Shown here piece after piece: positions 44,357 to 53,514 of a DNA stretch of 64,000 nt. The stretch is taken from contig JAKFEW010000139.1 of NCBI GenBank assembly GCA_036675505.1, forward strand, positions 176,807-240,806. Direction: 5' to 3'. How positions within the stretch are numbered: the first letter of the stretch is position 1; each line of letters opens with the position of its first letter. The notes under the pieces were generated by a model. That model searched no databases, was not told where the DNA came from, and saw nothing but the letters and a program-made list of their open reading frames with translations. The position numbers and the translations under genes were made by a program. This DNA comes from JAKFEW01 sp036675505. Its GTDB lineage: Bacteria > Cyanobacteriota > Sericytochromatia > S15B-MN24 > JAQBPE01.

Positions 44357-46324
44357 TCAGACGCCGCCGAGCGTGGGGGCGAGCGGGTCCGGGCCGCCTG
44401 CGGCAGGGGCCTCGTCGAAGAAGGCGCGCAGGGCCTCGCCCGACTGGATGCGCCCACAGGCCGGAAGGGCCCTGACGATGTTGCGGCCGTAATACTTCGT
44501 CGAGAGCCGCGCATCGAGGATCGCGACGACGCCGCGATCGGTGCCGGTGCGGATCAACCGACCGAAGCCCTGCTTGAGGCGCAGGATCGCTTCCGGCAGC
44601 GTGAACTCCTTGAACCAGTCCCGCCCCTGCATCTTGAGCCGCTCGACGTAAGCCTGCACGACCGGATCATCCGGCACCGCGAAGGGCAGGCGATCGATGA
44701 TCACGCAGGAGAGCGCCTCGCCAGGGACGTCCACGCCCTCCCAGAACGAGCTGGTCGCGAAGAGCACGGCATTCGGCGTCTCCTTGAACCAGCTCACCAG
44801 GCGCGAACGGGGCATCTCACCCTGCTGCTTCACCGGGAACGGTAGGTTGGCGGCGATCGCCGCGTAGGCCGAGGACATCGCCTTGTACGACGTGAACAGC
44901 ACGAAGGCCCGCCCGCGCGACGCGTGCAGGATCGCCTCGATCTCGGCCTGGCTGGCCCGCTCATGGCGCGGGTCGTTCGGCTCGGGCAGCGGCGGCGTGT
45001 AGAGCCGCACCTGGGTGGCGTAGTCGAAGGGCGACGGCATCACCACCTGCCCGGCGTCCTTCTTCAACCCCAGCTGGCCGCGGAAGTACGAGAAGTCTCC
45101 GCCCACCGAGAGGGTCGCGGAGGTCAGCACGGCCGTGCGCTTCGCCCAAAGGTCGTCGGCGAGCGGGCCCGATACGTCGAGCGGGGCGCTCTTGAGCTCG
45201 AAGTAGCCGGTCTCGCGGTCCATCTCGATCCAGTTCACGCGCTCGGCGCCGGTCGCGTCGGCGTGGTGGGCGAAGAACTCCCAGCGCGCGATCAGGTTCG
45301 CGAGCTGCTGGGAGAGCTTGGGCCTGTGCAGCGAGGCCTTCGACTTCACGTCGCCGTCCGGGAAGAGCAGCTCGTCCACCCGCCCGTTCTCGATCCACTC
45401 GCGCAGCTCGCGCAAGCCGTCGAGCATCGCGTCGCACACGGCCAGGAAGTCCGCGTCCGGGTAGAGCCGGAACTGGGCGCGATCATGGCGCCAGATCCAC
45501 TCGACGAGCTTGCTCTCGGCCGAGACCAGCGCGAACGCCAGGCGCTCGGGCGGCGCGTTCCAGCGGCGACGGATCTTCTGCAGCAGCTTGGTGAGGGCGT
45601 AGCGGCCGATGCTGGCCGTGAACGCCTGGGCGGCCGTGCGCGGCAGGTGGTGGGCCTCGTCGAAGATCACGAGGTCGTGGTCGGGCAGGATGCCGCCGCC
45701 GGTCGCGAGGTCCACCATATAGAGGGCGTGGTTCGCGACGATGATGTCCGCGCGCCCGAGCCGGGCCCGCGCGATGCGGAACGGGTTGCGGTCGAAGAAC
45801 TCGCATTTGTTGCCGAGGCAATCGTCGGACGTGCTCGCGACCTCGGACCAGAAGCGGTTGCCGGGGCTCCACGGCAGCGAAGCGAGGTCGCCGTCCCAGG
45901 CATCGGCCTCGCGCATCAGCCGGTCGACCTCCTTGCGCAGCGGGTCGCCGGAGGGAATGCCGCGGTCGGCCTCCCATAGCTTCTGGCGGCAGAGGTAGTT
46001 CGAGCGGCCTTTGGCCAGCGCGACCGTCTTGTTGGAGCCTGTGGCCTCGAGCAGGAACGGGAGGTCCTTCTCGATCAGCTGCTCCTGCAGCTGGATCGTG
46101 CCCGTCGAGATGACCACCGTCTTGCCGGCGTAGAGCGCGGGGACCAGGTAGCCGAATGACTTGCCGCTGCCCGTGCCCGCCTCGATCAGGAGCTGGCCGC
46201 CGTCCTCCATGGTGCGGAGGATTCGCCGGGCCATCTCGACCTGCTGCGGCCGGGGTTCGTAGCCCGGCAGCTGGGACACGATGTCCTTGAAAAAGCTGTC
46301 GAAGTCGCGCGCCATCGAGGTCAT
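44357..46324 (-). CDS. dinG: DinG/XPD-type superfamily 2 helicase
   Basis: A 655-aa DNA helicase of the DinG/Rad3 group, active in repair or in removing R-loops. Walker A is AGTGSGKS (49-56), the DEAH box is in LVIFDEAHHL, and the C-terminal motifs V/VI are TSSFWEGVDVPG and QGFGRLIRTGTDRG. Three cysteines of the family's iron-sulphur site are present (Cys112, Cys169, Cys174), but the position expected for the fourth is Asn180. The cluster may therefore be unusual or absent. The start at 46324 lacks a clear ribosome binding site; Met4 is an alternative. Confidence 0.88.
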   Translation of the reverse strand: MTSMARDFDSFFKDIVSQLPGYEPRPQQVEMARRILRTMEDGGQLLIEAGTGSGKSFGYLVPALYAGKTVVISTGTIQLQEQLIEKDLPFLLEATGSNKTVALAKGRSNYLCRQKLWEADRGIPSGDPLRKEVDRLMREADAWDGDLASLPWSPGNRFWSEVASTSDDCLGNKCEFFDRNPFRIARARLGRADIIVANHALYMVDLATGGGILPDHDLVIFDEAHHLPRTAAQAFTASIGRYALTKLLQKIRRRWNAPPERLAFALVSAESKLVEWIWRHDRAQFRLYPDADFLAVCDAMLDGLRELREWIENGRVDELLFPDGDVKSKASLHRPKLSQQLANLIARWEFFAHHADATGAERVNWIEMDRETGYFELKSAPLDVSGPLADDLWAKRTAVLTSATLSVGGDFSYFRGQLGLKKDAGQVVMPSPFDYATQVRLYTPPLPEPNDPRHERASQAEIEAILHASRGRAFVLFTSYKAMSSAYAAIAANLPFPVKQQGEMPRSRLVSWFKETPNAVLFATSSFWEGVDVPGEALSCVIIDRLPFAVPDDPVVQAYVERLKMQGRDWFKEFTLPEAILRLKQGFGRLIRTGTDRGVVAILDARLSTKYYGRNIVRALPACGRIQSGEALRAFFDEAPAAGGPDPLAPTLGGV

Positions 46325-46341
46325 GGTACCACGACAAGGGA

Positions 46342-46373
46342 AAAGGCCGGGAACCTTGCGGTTCCCGGCCTTT
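46342..46373 (-). terminator. Bidirectional intrinsic terminator after the clostripain-family gene
   Basis: A 14-bp perfect stem (AAAGGCCGGGAACC / GGTTCCCGGCCTTT) with a TTGC loop. On the minus strand it ends in TTTTCCC, 14 bp after the peptidase stop and just before the dinG-like start. Confidence 0.9.
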
Positions 46374-46387
46374 CAAGGCGTACCGGT

Positions 46388-47665
46388 TTAGCGGTAGTTC
46401 TTGAGGAAGTCCTTCCAGGACGTCGCCGCGAAGGCGATCTTGTTGGCCTGGCCGTAGGTGGAGTTGATGTTCTGCGAAGGGGTCGGGAAGTAGAGCACCG
46501 TGCCGGTCGCGCCGGGGAAGTGGCTCGAGTGACCCTCGCGGACCACGGCCGTCTTGTAGGCCGACTCCAGCTTGGCGGTGGCGGCGGCGACGCCCGAATC
46601 CTTCACGGTGGCCTTCACGTTGCCGAGGAAGCTGCCGAGGTCGGCGCAGTCGCGGTTGTAGAAGGTCTGGGCCTTCGAGCGGGCAGCCTGGAAGGCAGCC
46701 TTGTTCGCCGCCATCGAGCCGCTGGCGGCGGTCACGAACTCGTTCAGCGCGGGGACGACGTTGCCGTTGAAGGCGTTGACGTCGAGCGCCGAGAGGGTGA
46801 CCTCGTCACGGCCGGACGACTGCCAGCCGCCGGGACCGTAGGACTTGATGTACGAATCGACCAGGTTCGACGCGAACGCCGCGGGGGTCGTGGCGCGACC
46901 GGCCGAGGCCAGCCAGGTCTTGTAGTCCCAGCCCTTGCCCGGCTCGAGCTCTTCCGAAGCGACCAGGTAATCGGCGGTGCCGTTCATCTGGTAGGCGATT
47001 TCGCCGTGGGCCATCAGGCACGCGTCGAAGCCGACGATCGAGAAAGCCTTGCCCGAAGCGGCCTTGAACGCGCCACCCAGGGTGGTCAGGTCCGAGGTCT
47101 CGAGGTTGGTGCCGTTGTCGTCCCAACCGAAGCCCTTGGTGAGCGGGTTCGGGGCGCCGTGGAAGATGCCCGACCCGTGGTCCCAGTAGCCGATCATCGT
47201 GTGGCCGCTGGCGACGTTCTTGCCGGCCCACGAGACGAAGGCCTTGACGACGTCGACGCTACCGGAGTCGATCTCGTTGTTCGCGGGGATGAAGTCGACC
47301 GCGACCTTCTCCGAGATGATGTTGGTGTTCATGCCGCCGGCGTCGCGCTTGATCTTGTAGACGCAGGAGTCGCCGTTCTTGATGCCGTCGAACAGGACGT
47401 AAACTTCGACGTTGCCGTTCTCGGGCAGGCCGGCTTCCATCTCGTTGAGGTCTTCGAGAGCGAAGCGGTACAGGTTGTTCTCGCCCGCCAGGTGGATCAG
47501 GACGGTCCAGTTGTCGGCCTTCTCAGCCTTCCGCTTGCCGGCGGCGTTGTAGGCGAAACCACCCTTGGTCATGCCCGGGGCGGTGGCGAGGCCCTTGCCG
47601 CAGCCCGCGAGGCCGAGGGCGAGGGTCGAAGCAACGAGCACCGCAGCGGTCTGCTTGAAGTTCAC
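46388..47665 (-). CDS. Clostripain-family (C11) cysteine peptidase lipoprotein
   Basis: A 425-aa exported peptidase. The catalytic dyad is seen in YWDHGSG (His163) and FDACLMAHGEI (Cys216). Family members cut after Arg or Lys and are often self-activated and calcium-dependent. A lipobox (LGLAGC, Cys22) anchors it to a membrane. The GTG start has GAGGAG nine bases before it. It is monocistronic: a 311-bp gap lies upstream and a strong terminator downstream. C11 peptidases are common in gut and uncultured lineages. The target is unknown. Confidence 0.9.
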   Translation of the reverse strand: MNFKQTAAVLVASTLALGLAGCGKGLATAPGMTKGGFAYNAAGKRKAEKADNWTVLIHLAGENNLYRFALEDLNEMEAGLPENGNVEVYVLFDGIKNGDSCVYKIKRDAGGMNTNIISEKVAVDFIPANNEIDSGSVDVVKAFVSWAGKNVASGHTMIGYWDHGSGIFHGAPNPLTKGFGWDDNGTNLETSDLTTLGGAFKAASGKAFSIVGFDACLMAHGEIAYQMNGTADYLVASEELEPGKGWDYKTWLASAGRATTPAAFASNLVDSYIKSYGPGGWQSSGRDEVTLSALDVNAFNGNVVPALNEFVTAASGSMAANKAAFQAARSKAQTFYNRDCADLGSFLGNVKATVKDSGVAAATAKLESAYKTAVVREGHSSHFPGATGTVLYFPTPSQNINSTYGQANKIAFAATSWKDFLKNYR

Positions 47666-47976
47666 GGCGATATTCTCCTCAAAAAAAGTTTTGTCTGAAC
47701 GCGAGCCAGGACTTTAGGGCGTAGGAGCTGTTTGCTTAACTTCGCCTTAAGCTTGAGATAACCATATCGCAGTTAACCCACTCTTAGCAATACCCCGAAC
47801 GAAAATTTAACGCGATTTAAAAAACATTTAACAGAAGATCCGGAAATCGCCAGGTCCGGCTTGCGTCGGACGGGTGACGGCTCTATGATCTGGCCGCCCT
47901 GGAACCAGGGAACCTGACGTCGTCCGACTTCTTCGTGGCCTCGTCGAACCATCCAACCCCCTAGGAGGAAACCCGA
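47666..47976. other. AT-richer divergent intergenic region
   Basis: This 311-bp stretch separates the divergent clostripain-family and PPC-domain lipoprotein genes and is noticeably more AT-rich than its surroundings (runs of A and T near 47690, 47805 and 47820). The plus-strand promoter is listed separately. On the minus strand TTAAGC and TAAAGT with a 17-bp spacer are a weak candidate promoter for the peptidase. I see no small gene in it. Confidence 0.4.
47861..47889 (+). promoter_or_regulatory. Sigma-70-type promoter of the PPC-domain lipoprotein gene
   Basis: TTGCGT (47861-47866) and TATGAT (47884-47889) are 17 bp apart. Transcription would start near 47896, exactly at a CCCTGGAACCAGGG inverted repeat (47897-47910) that could form a 5'-terminal stem-loop in the 80-nt leader. 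Confidence 0.6.
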
Positions 47977-48981
47977 ATGAAGTTCCACCATGCGCGGATC
48001 AAGGGCCTTTCGGCCGTGGCCGTTTCGATGCTGCTCGCGGCCTGCCAGTTGAGCGCCACCGGCACGATCACGCCGGGCCAGGCGACCGGCAGCGCCAGCC
48101 CCGCGGCGTCCGCCAGCCCGGCCGCCGCCGGCACGGCGAAGCCGAGCGCCGCCCCGACCGCGTCGCCCACCGCGGGCGCGACCGCCAAGCCCACGGCCTC
48201 GCCGGCGGCCAGCGCGTCGCCTGCCGCTGGAGGCAAGACCGGCGACATCGAGCCGAACGACGACTTCGCCCAGGCCAGCATGGCCGCCTGGGACGCCCCG
48301 ATCTCGGGCAGCGCCGGCGGCGGCGACGAGCAGGGCGACTACTACAAGCTCGACGTCCCCGCGGGCAACAAGGACGGCTGGCTGGTCGTCACCGTCGGCG
48401 AATCCAGCGAGGCCTACGCGCCGGGCATCGAGTATTACAAGGCCAACAAGGGCTCGCTCGCGTCCACGACGTACGCCGAGAGCGGCACGTCGGACCCGAC
48501 CGAAGGCAAGGTGCGCGTGAAGGCCGGCAACAGCTATTTCGTGAAGCTCACGCCGCACGCAGGGGAAGAGACGGTGAACTACACCGTCACCTTCAAGTTC
48601 GTGCCGGTGGCCGACGAGAACGAACGGAACGACGACTTCGCCGTCGCGCCGGAGCTCACCTCGGGCGAGACCACCCAGTTCGCCACGTTCTGGGCCGACG
48701 ATGCCGATGAGGACATGGACTTCTTCAAGATCACGGTGCCGGCAGGCAAGACCAAGGTCCGCATCAAGCTCGACAACAAGACGACCTCGGCCGATCCGGG
48801 CTCTTATGACGTCGCGTTGTTCAAAGAAGACAAGTCGTCCGCGGCGAGCACCATCAACTCGGAGAGCCAACAGGACATCGACCAGGCCTTCGAGGAGGTC
48901 GAGCCCGGGACTTACTACCTCAAGATCACCGGGTCCAACACCGACGTCCTCAGCGAGCTGACGGTCACCTACGAGGACTAG
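47977..48981 (+). CDS. Lipoprotein with two PPC-like domains
   Basis: A 334-aa lipoprotein (lipobox LLAAC, Cys23). After the lipid Cys comes a low-complexity Ala/Ser/Pro/Thr linker (about 28-85). Two pre-peptidase C-terminal-type beta domains follow, each opening with the family's acidic start (EPNDDFAQA, about 90; NERNDDFAVA, about 215) and closing with a YYLKI/YFVKL strand. Such domains usually sit at the end of secreted peptidases; here they stand alone. Together with the divergent clostripain-family lipoprotein it may form a surface pair. AGGAGG lies eight bases before the ATG. Confidence 0.8.
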   Translation: MKFHHARIKGLSAVAVSMLLAACQLSATGTITPGQATGSASPAASASPAAAGTAKPSAAPTASPTAGATAKPTASPAASASPAAGGKTGDIEPNDDFAQASMAAWDAPISGSAGGGDEQGDYYKLDVPAGNKDGWLVVTVGESSEAYAPGIEYYKANKGSLASTTYAESGTSDPTEGKVRVKAGNSYFVKLTPHAGEETVNYTVTFKFVPVADENERNDDFAVAPELTSGETTQFATFWADDADEDMDFFKITVPAGKTKVRIKLDNKTTSADPGSYDVALFKEDKSSAASTINSESQQDIDQAFEEVEPGTYYLKITGSNTDVLSELTVTYED

Positions 48982-49010
48982 CCTCACGGAGACCAGGCCC
49001 ACGGGGCGAC

Positions 49011-49032
49011 GGGCCGGCCTTCGGGCCGGCCC
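49011..49032 (+). terminator. Terminator hairpin after the PPC lipoprotein gene
   Basis: A perfect 9-bp stem (GGGCCGGCC / GGCCGGCCC) closed by a TTCG tetraloop, 29 bp after the stop, followed by GCTTCTAT. The stem is very stable although the T-run is interrupted. Confidence 0.7.
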
Positions 49033-49142
49033 GCTTCTATGCGGGCTTCCTGGCACGATTTCCCCCGCTTCCACGTCAGGTTTGACGGCAATTGAACGAT
49101 AAGCATGGCCAGCGCCCCGGATCCCTGAATGGAGAACGCGCC

Positions 49143-49355
49143 ATGGGCATCACCTACCAGACCAACAACCGCCAGCGCCGCAAGGTCATGACCGCGCCGC
49201 TCAATGCTCCGCCGCAGGAGCTCGCGGAGCAGACGCCCGCGATCGCCGACGCGCCGGCCTTCGAGCCCGTCGCGGCCCGTCCGCGCCTCGGCTCGCTCCT
49301 GGCCACGCTCGCGGGCGCCGCGATCGCCGCGATCGCCCTGCATTACCTGCTCTAG
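49143..49355 (+). CDS. Small C-terminally anchored membrane protein
   Basis: A 70-aa protein I do not recognise. The N-terminal part is polar with a basic patch (NRQRRK) and an Ala/Pro/Glu linker. The last 22 residues form one transmembrane helix (LLATLAGAAIAAIALHYLL), so it looks like a tail-anchored protein. The start at 49143 has GGAG eight bases upstream; an in-frame ATG at 49092 lacks one. Its codon bias is that of the window. The function is unknown. Confidence 0.5.
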   Translation: MGITYQTNNRQRRKVMTAPLNAPPQELAEQTPAIADAPAFEPVAARPRLGSLLATLAGAAIAAIALHYLL

Positions 49356-49384
49356 CTCCTGAACTTCCCGATCCCGAATCCGGG

Positions 49385-49418
49385 TACAATGCACTGGCAC
49401 GCCGCGAGGCGTGCCAGT
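49385..49418 (+). promoter_or_regulatory. -10 box followed by an 11-bp GNRA hairpin before the hydrolase gene
   Basis: GGGTACAAT (-10 at 49385-49390) is followed two bases later by a perfect 11-bp stem (ACTGGCACGCC / GGCGTGCCAGT) closed by a GCGA tetraloop (49393-49418). It lies 38 bp after the preceding small gene and 28 bp before the hydrolase start, with no T-run, so it could be a leader structure or a weak terminator. Confidence 0.5.
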
Positions 49419-49446
49419 CGTCGTTAGAGCATCTGGAGGCCCCCTC

Positions 49447-50244
49447 ATGGCCGAATCCTCCGTCACCCTGATCGTCGATGGTTCTGCCGTCCGCGGCATG
49501 TTGCACCTGCCCGACGGCCCGGGACCGTTCCCCGCCGTGATCTGGCTGCATGGCTTCGGCGGCAGCCGCGTCGAGGCCCGGCGGCTCTTCGTCGACGGCG
49601 CGCGGCGGCTCGCCGCGCGCGGCATCGCGTCGCTGCGCGTCGACTGCCGCGGCTGTGGCGAGAGCGACGGGGATTTCGTCGACACCACGATCGCGTCGAT
49701 GGTCGCCGACGCCCGCGCCGCGCTCGACGCGCTGGCCCGCCATGAGGCCGTCGACGCGGACCGCATCGGGCTGGTCGGGTTCAGCTTGGGCGCGACGATC
49801 GCGAGCCAGCTCGCCGAGGCGCCGGACATCGCCGCGATGGCGCTCTGGTCGCCGGTGATCTTCCCGGTGCCGATCTTCGCGCGCCTGGGCCTCTACGCGG
49901 CCCACCCCGAGCTCACGCGCCAGGGCTGGATCGACGGCGGCGGCCTCAAGGTGGGCCGCGACTTCATGACCGAGCTCGCGGCGCTCGACCCGCTCGGCGC
50001 GATGTCGAACTGGAACCGACCGCTGTTTGTGCTTTACGGCAAGGAAGATATGGTCGCGACGACCGAGAACGCTGAGGCGTTGCTCGAGGAGATCCCCGGC
50101 GCCGAGGGTGACTGCTGCGTCCACGCCGACCACGCGTTCAGCACGGTCAAGGCCCGCACGTGGCTGCTCGACCACACCGAGAACTGGCTCGCCGAGCAAC
50201 TGCGCGGCGGCGCCCGGATTTCCGGGGACCCTGTAGCGTCCTAG
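49447..50244 (+). CDS. Alpha/beta hydrolase (serine esterase/peptidase-like)
   Basis: A 265-aa cytoplasmic hydrolase. The oxyanion loop is LHGFGGS (35-40), the nucleophile elbow GFSLGA (Ser113), the acid Asp201 in YGKEDMV and the base His in HADHAFS (His226 or His229). The double-His region and early RVEARRLF resemble the BAAT/dienelactone-type or acyl-peptide-hydrolase-like esterases. The substrate cannot be told. The start at 49447 (MAESS) has GGAGG upstream. It ends 2 bp from the convergent large regulator. Confidence 0.82.
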   Translation: MAESSVTLIVDGSAVRGMLHLPDGPGPFPAVIWLHGFGGSRVEARRLFVDGARRLAARGIASLRVDCRGCGESDGDFVDTTIASMVADARAALDALARHEAVDADRIGLVGFSLGATIASQLAEAPDIAAMALWSPVIFPVPIFARLGLYAAHPELTRQGWIDGGGLKVGRDFMTELAALDPLGAMSNWNRPLFVLYGKEDMVATTENAEALLEEIPGAEGDCCVHADHAFSTVKARTWLLDHTENWLAEQLRGGARISGDPVAS

Positions 50245-50246
50245 CG

Positions 50247-53200
50247 CTACGCGCCCTTGGCGATCGCCGCGTACGCCGCCTCGAACTCGGGGCTCGGCGT
50301 CAGGCCGAGGTAGGCCTTGAGCGCCTTGCGGCAATCCCAGTAGACCTGGCGGATGCGCTCGCCGCGGCCCGTGTTGCGTTGGTGGCGCATGAGCGCGATG
50401 TAGGCGTCCTCCTCGGTGGGCGCCAGCTCCACGGCGCGGTTGAGCGCGTTTTCGGCGCTCGAGAGGTCACCGAGGTCCTGGTGGAAGCGTGAAAGCCACA
50501 ACAGGGCTGCCACGACCTGCTGGCGATACTTCTCGCGCTCGGCCTCGAAGGCCTTCGCGAAGAAACTGTCGTCGAGCAGGTTGCCGCGGTAGTGCGAGAG
50601 CGCCTGCTCGTAGGCCTTCACGGCCTCGAGCGGCTCGCTATCGCGCAGCCGATCGGCCTGGCTCATCGCCTGATCGAACGCCCGCATATCGAGGTACTCG
50701 ACGGCGTCCCAGTCGAGCAGGTAGCGGTCGTCCGCCGTGAGCACGTAGCGCGACTCCTGTCCCTTGCCCAGGTTGGGCTCGAGCGCGCGGCGCAGCGACG
50801 ACACGTCGACCTTGATCGTGGTGATCGCGGCCGCCGAGATCTCGCCGCCACCCAGCACCTCGACCATCTGGGCGAGACTCAGGCCGCGCGGGTAAAGCAA
50901 CAGCGCGGCCAGGATCAGCTTGGCCTTGCGGCGCGGCCACTGGTCGAGCAGCACGCCGTCGAGGCGGGCCTCGAAGCCGCCGAAGCAGCGCAGCGACAGC
51001 CCGCCCTGCGCCGGCTTGTCGGCCACCGTGGTGGGCCTGAGCGGGCCCGTGGTACCGCCGCGCGCCTCGACGGGCGCCACCGCCAGCGTGACGGCGTGTT
51101 TGGCGGCCGCGGAGAGCGCCTGCTCGACGAAGGCCACCGCGATGCGCTTGCGCGTCACGAGCGGCGCGATCTCCTCCCAGAGCACCTGATCCGCGCCCGG
51201 CAAGAAGCGGTAGTTGCGCGTCTCCGCGAGCTGCAGGCCGCGCGTGACCACGCGCTCGGCGGCCGGCTCGTCGTTCAGCTTGAGCAGCGTCGCGCCCTGG
51301 TAAAGCAGCGCGCGCGCGAGGTGGAGATCCGCGTTCTGGCTCTCGAAGCCCGGGATCGCCTCGTTGTACGCCTTGAGCGCGGCGCCCGGGTTGCCCTGCA
51401 GGTGCATCGCCCGCCCGTAGGGCGTGAGCAGCACGAGATCGTAGATGTTCTGGGAGGCGCCCTCGCCGGCCTCGGCGAGCAGCTCGGGCGCGCGCGCATA
51501 TTGCCGCCTCGCGACCACCAGCCAGAGCAAGCGCTCCAGCGAGACCTTCTTGCCTTCCTTGAAGCCGGCCTTCTCGAAGGTGTCCTGGCTGCGGCGCAGG
51601 TGTTCCTCGGCCTCCTTGTGCTCGCCCTTCAGGTGGTGCCAGAACCCCGTGACGGCGTAGGCGCACGCGAGGTCGTGCCAATCCATCATGTCCTTCCAGT
51701 GCGGCGGCAGCGAACGCAGGAAGGAGCCGGCGCCGTCGATGTCGCCCTCGAGCAGCCGCAAGTTGGCCTGCAGGAACTTCGCGAAGAGGTTGTAAGGCGC
51801 GAACTGCCAGTCATCCGACAGCTCGATCACGCGCGCGATGTGGCGGTGGGCGGCGTCGTGGTCGCCGTGGTGCAGGCCGAGCGTGTAGAGGTTCATGAGC
51901 GCGATGCAGTGGGACGCCGCGATCTCGATGTTTTTCTCGATCGGAATCTGCAGGACCGACTCGTTGCACTCCTGCATGAGCGCCATGTCGCCGCGCTGCT
52001 CGGCCGCGAGGGCGCGGGCGAGGAAGAGGTCGACGATGTCCTCGTTCTTGCCGTCCTTTTGGGACGCGAGCGCTTCGAGCATGTTGGCGCCGAACTTGCG
52101 CATCTCCTGGTGGATCAGCGCGATCGTGCACTGGCGCACCATCACCTTGAAGACGCCGGCGGCGTCCTTGCGCTGGGCGAACAGCTCGCGGGCGCGCTCG
52201 TACGCCGGCGCCGCCTCGATGTGCTGGCCGCTGCGCGAGAGCAGGTGGCCGCGCCAGAGCTGCAGCACGGGCTCGCGCAGCTGGACCTCCTCCGGGAAGG
52301 CGTCGAGCCAGCGCCAGATGAGCGACTGGCGGCCCGAGAAGCGCATCATCGGGAAGCTGAGCTCGCACGCGAAGATCGCCATTTCCCAGTCCTCGGACGC
52401 GATCAGGTGCGGCAGCGCGAGCTCTTCCTGGCCGCGGTCCTGGTAGAAGCTCGCCGCGCGGCGGTGCCACTCGGCCCGCTGGATGCCCGGGATCGCGCGC
52501 TCGGCCTCGGCGGCCAGGAAGTCGCGCAGGTAGGTGGGGAAGCGGTAGGCCACGGCGTCGGCGAGCCGGCGCACCAGGTGGTCGGCCTCCATGCTCTCGA
52601 GCAGCTCGGCGGCGTCGCCCTGGTTGAAGACCCAGCGGCAAGCCTCGGGGGTCAGCTCCTGCAACAGCGCGGCGCGCAGCATGAACTCCCGGCGATCGCC
52701 CGGCTGGGCCTCGTACAGCTCTTCGGCCACGTAGCCTGTCAGCGGCTCCACGCCGCCTGCACGCGGATCGAGGTTGAGCTCGCGGGTCTCCTCGACGGTG
52801 GTCGCGAGGTCCAGGCCCAGCGGCCAGCCGTCGAGGCCGGTGGCCTTGCGCCACCAGGTGTTCGGGATGACGCCGTCGGGCGCCCGGCGTCGCATGAACT
52901 CGACCTCTTCCTCGGCCGAGAAGCGCAGCTTGTCTTCCTCGAGCGAGCGCACCTGGCCCATCTGCTGGGCCTTGCCGAGCGGCACGGCCAGGCGCGTGCG
53001 GCTGCTGATCAGGAGGTGCGTGCGCGGCGGCAGCTTGTCGAAGAAATAGGCGAGCGCCTTGACCACCTCCGGCAGGTTCTCCTGGAGGTGGTGGAAGTCG
53101 TCGAGGACCAGGTGGACCTCGGGCAGGTTGTAGGCCGCGATCGCCTGGAAGAACCGCTGCCACAGCAGCCGCGGCTCGAGCCGCTCGCCGAGCAGCAGCG

Positions 53201-53498
53201 CCTTCACCTCCTCGCCGAACTGCGGGATGTGGCGCCGCATGCCAGCCACCAGGTAGTGGAAGAAGGTGGCCGCGTCGGTGTCGTAGAGATCCAGCGCGTA
53301 CCAGAGCACCGGCACGCCGGCGTCGAGCTTGGGCGCGACGAGCGACAGCAGGCCGAGCGTCTTGCCGTAGCCGGGGCCTGCGACGAGGCAAATCAGCGCC
53401 GGGCGCGGCAGCCCGGGCGGGAAGAGCTCGCGCGCCAGCCAGTTCACCGGGGGTGAAGGCGGCGTGAGCTTGGATTGGACGATCCAGGCCTCGGTCAT
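50247..53498 (-). CDS. Large MalT/SARP-type transcriptional regulator
   Basis: A 1,083-aa STAND-type signalling ATPase and DNA-binding protein. The N-terminal NTPase has Walker A AGPGYGKT (40-47) and Walker B VHLVLDDFHHL, as in MalT. A winged-helix and a long TPR-like array (about 400-830) follow. The C-terminus is an OmpR-type winged helix (LRCFGGFEARLDG, WPRRKAKLILAALLL) plus a bacterial transcriptional activation domain (EYLDMRAFDQAM to the end), the SARP arrangement. Ligand binding to the repeats would trigger oligomerisation. It is a single gene with no evident adjacent target operon. The start ATG has TTGAGG just upstream. Confidence 0.92.
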   Translation of the reverse strand: MTEAWIVQSKLTPPSPPVNWLARELFPPGLPRPALICLVAGPGYGKTLGLLSLVAPKLDAGVPVLWYALDLYDTDAATFFHYLVAGMRRHIPQFGEEVKALLLGERLEPRLLWQRFFQAIAAYNLPEVHLVLDDFHHLQENLPEVVKALAYFFDKLPPRTHLLISSRTRLAVPLGKAQQMGQVRSLEEDKLRFSAEEEVEFMRRRAPDGVIPNTWWRKATGLDGWPLGLDLATTVEETRELNLDPRAGGVEPLTGYVAEELYEAQPGDRREFMLRAALLQELTPEACRWVFNQGDAAELLESMEADHLVRRLADAVAYRFPTYLRDFLAAEAERAIPGIQRAEWHRRAASFYQDRGQEELALPHLIASEDWEMAIFACELSFPMMRFSGRQSLIWRWLDAFPEEVQLREPVLQLWRGHLLSRSGQHIEAAPAYERARELFAQRKDAAGVFKVMVRQCTIALIHQEMRKFGANMLEALASQKDGKNEDIVDLFLARALAAEQRGDMALMQECNESVLQIPIEKNIEIAASHCIALMNLYTLGLHHGDHDAAHRHIARVIELSDDWQFAPYNLFAKFLQANLRLLEGDIDGAGSFLRSLPPHWKDMMDWHDLACAYAVTGFWHHLKGEHKEAEEHLRRSQDTFEKAGFKEGKKVSLERLLWLVVARRQYARAPELLAEAGEGASQNIYDLVLLTPYGRAMHLQGNPGAALKAYNEAIPGFESQNADLHLARALLYQGATLLKLNDEPAAERVVTRGLQLAETRNYRFLPGADQVLWEEIAPLVTRKRIAVAFVEQALSAAAKHAVTLAVAPVEARGGTTGPLRPTTVADKPAQGGLSLRCFGGFEARLDGVLLDQWPRRKAKLILAALLLYPRGLSLAQMVEVLGGGEISAAAITTIKVDVSSLRRALEPNLGKGQESRYVLTADDRYLLDWDAVEYLDMRAFDQAMSQADRLRDSEPLEAVKAYEQALSHYRGNLLDDSFFAKAFEAEREKYRQQVVAALLWLSRFHQDLGDLSSAENALNRAVELAPTEEDAYIALMRHQRNTGRGERIRQVYWDCRKALKAYLGLTPSPEFEAAYAAIAKGA

Positions 53499-53514
53499 GG
53501 CCTCAAATCCGTGT

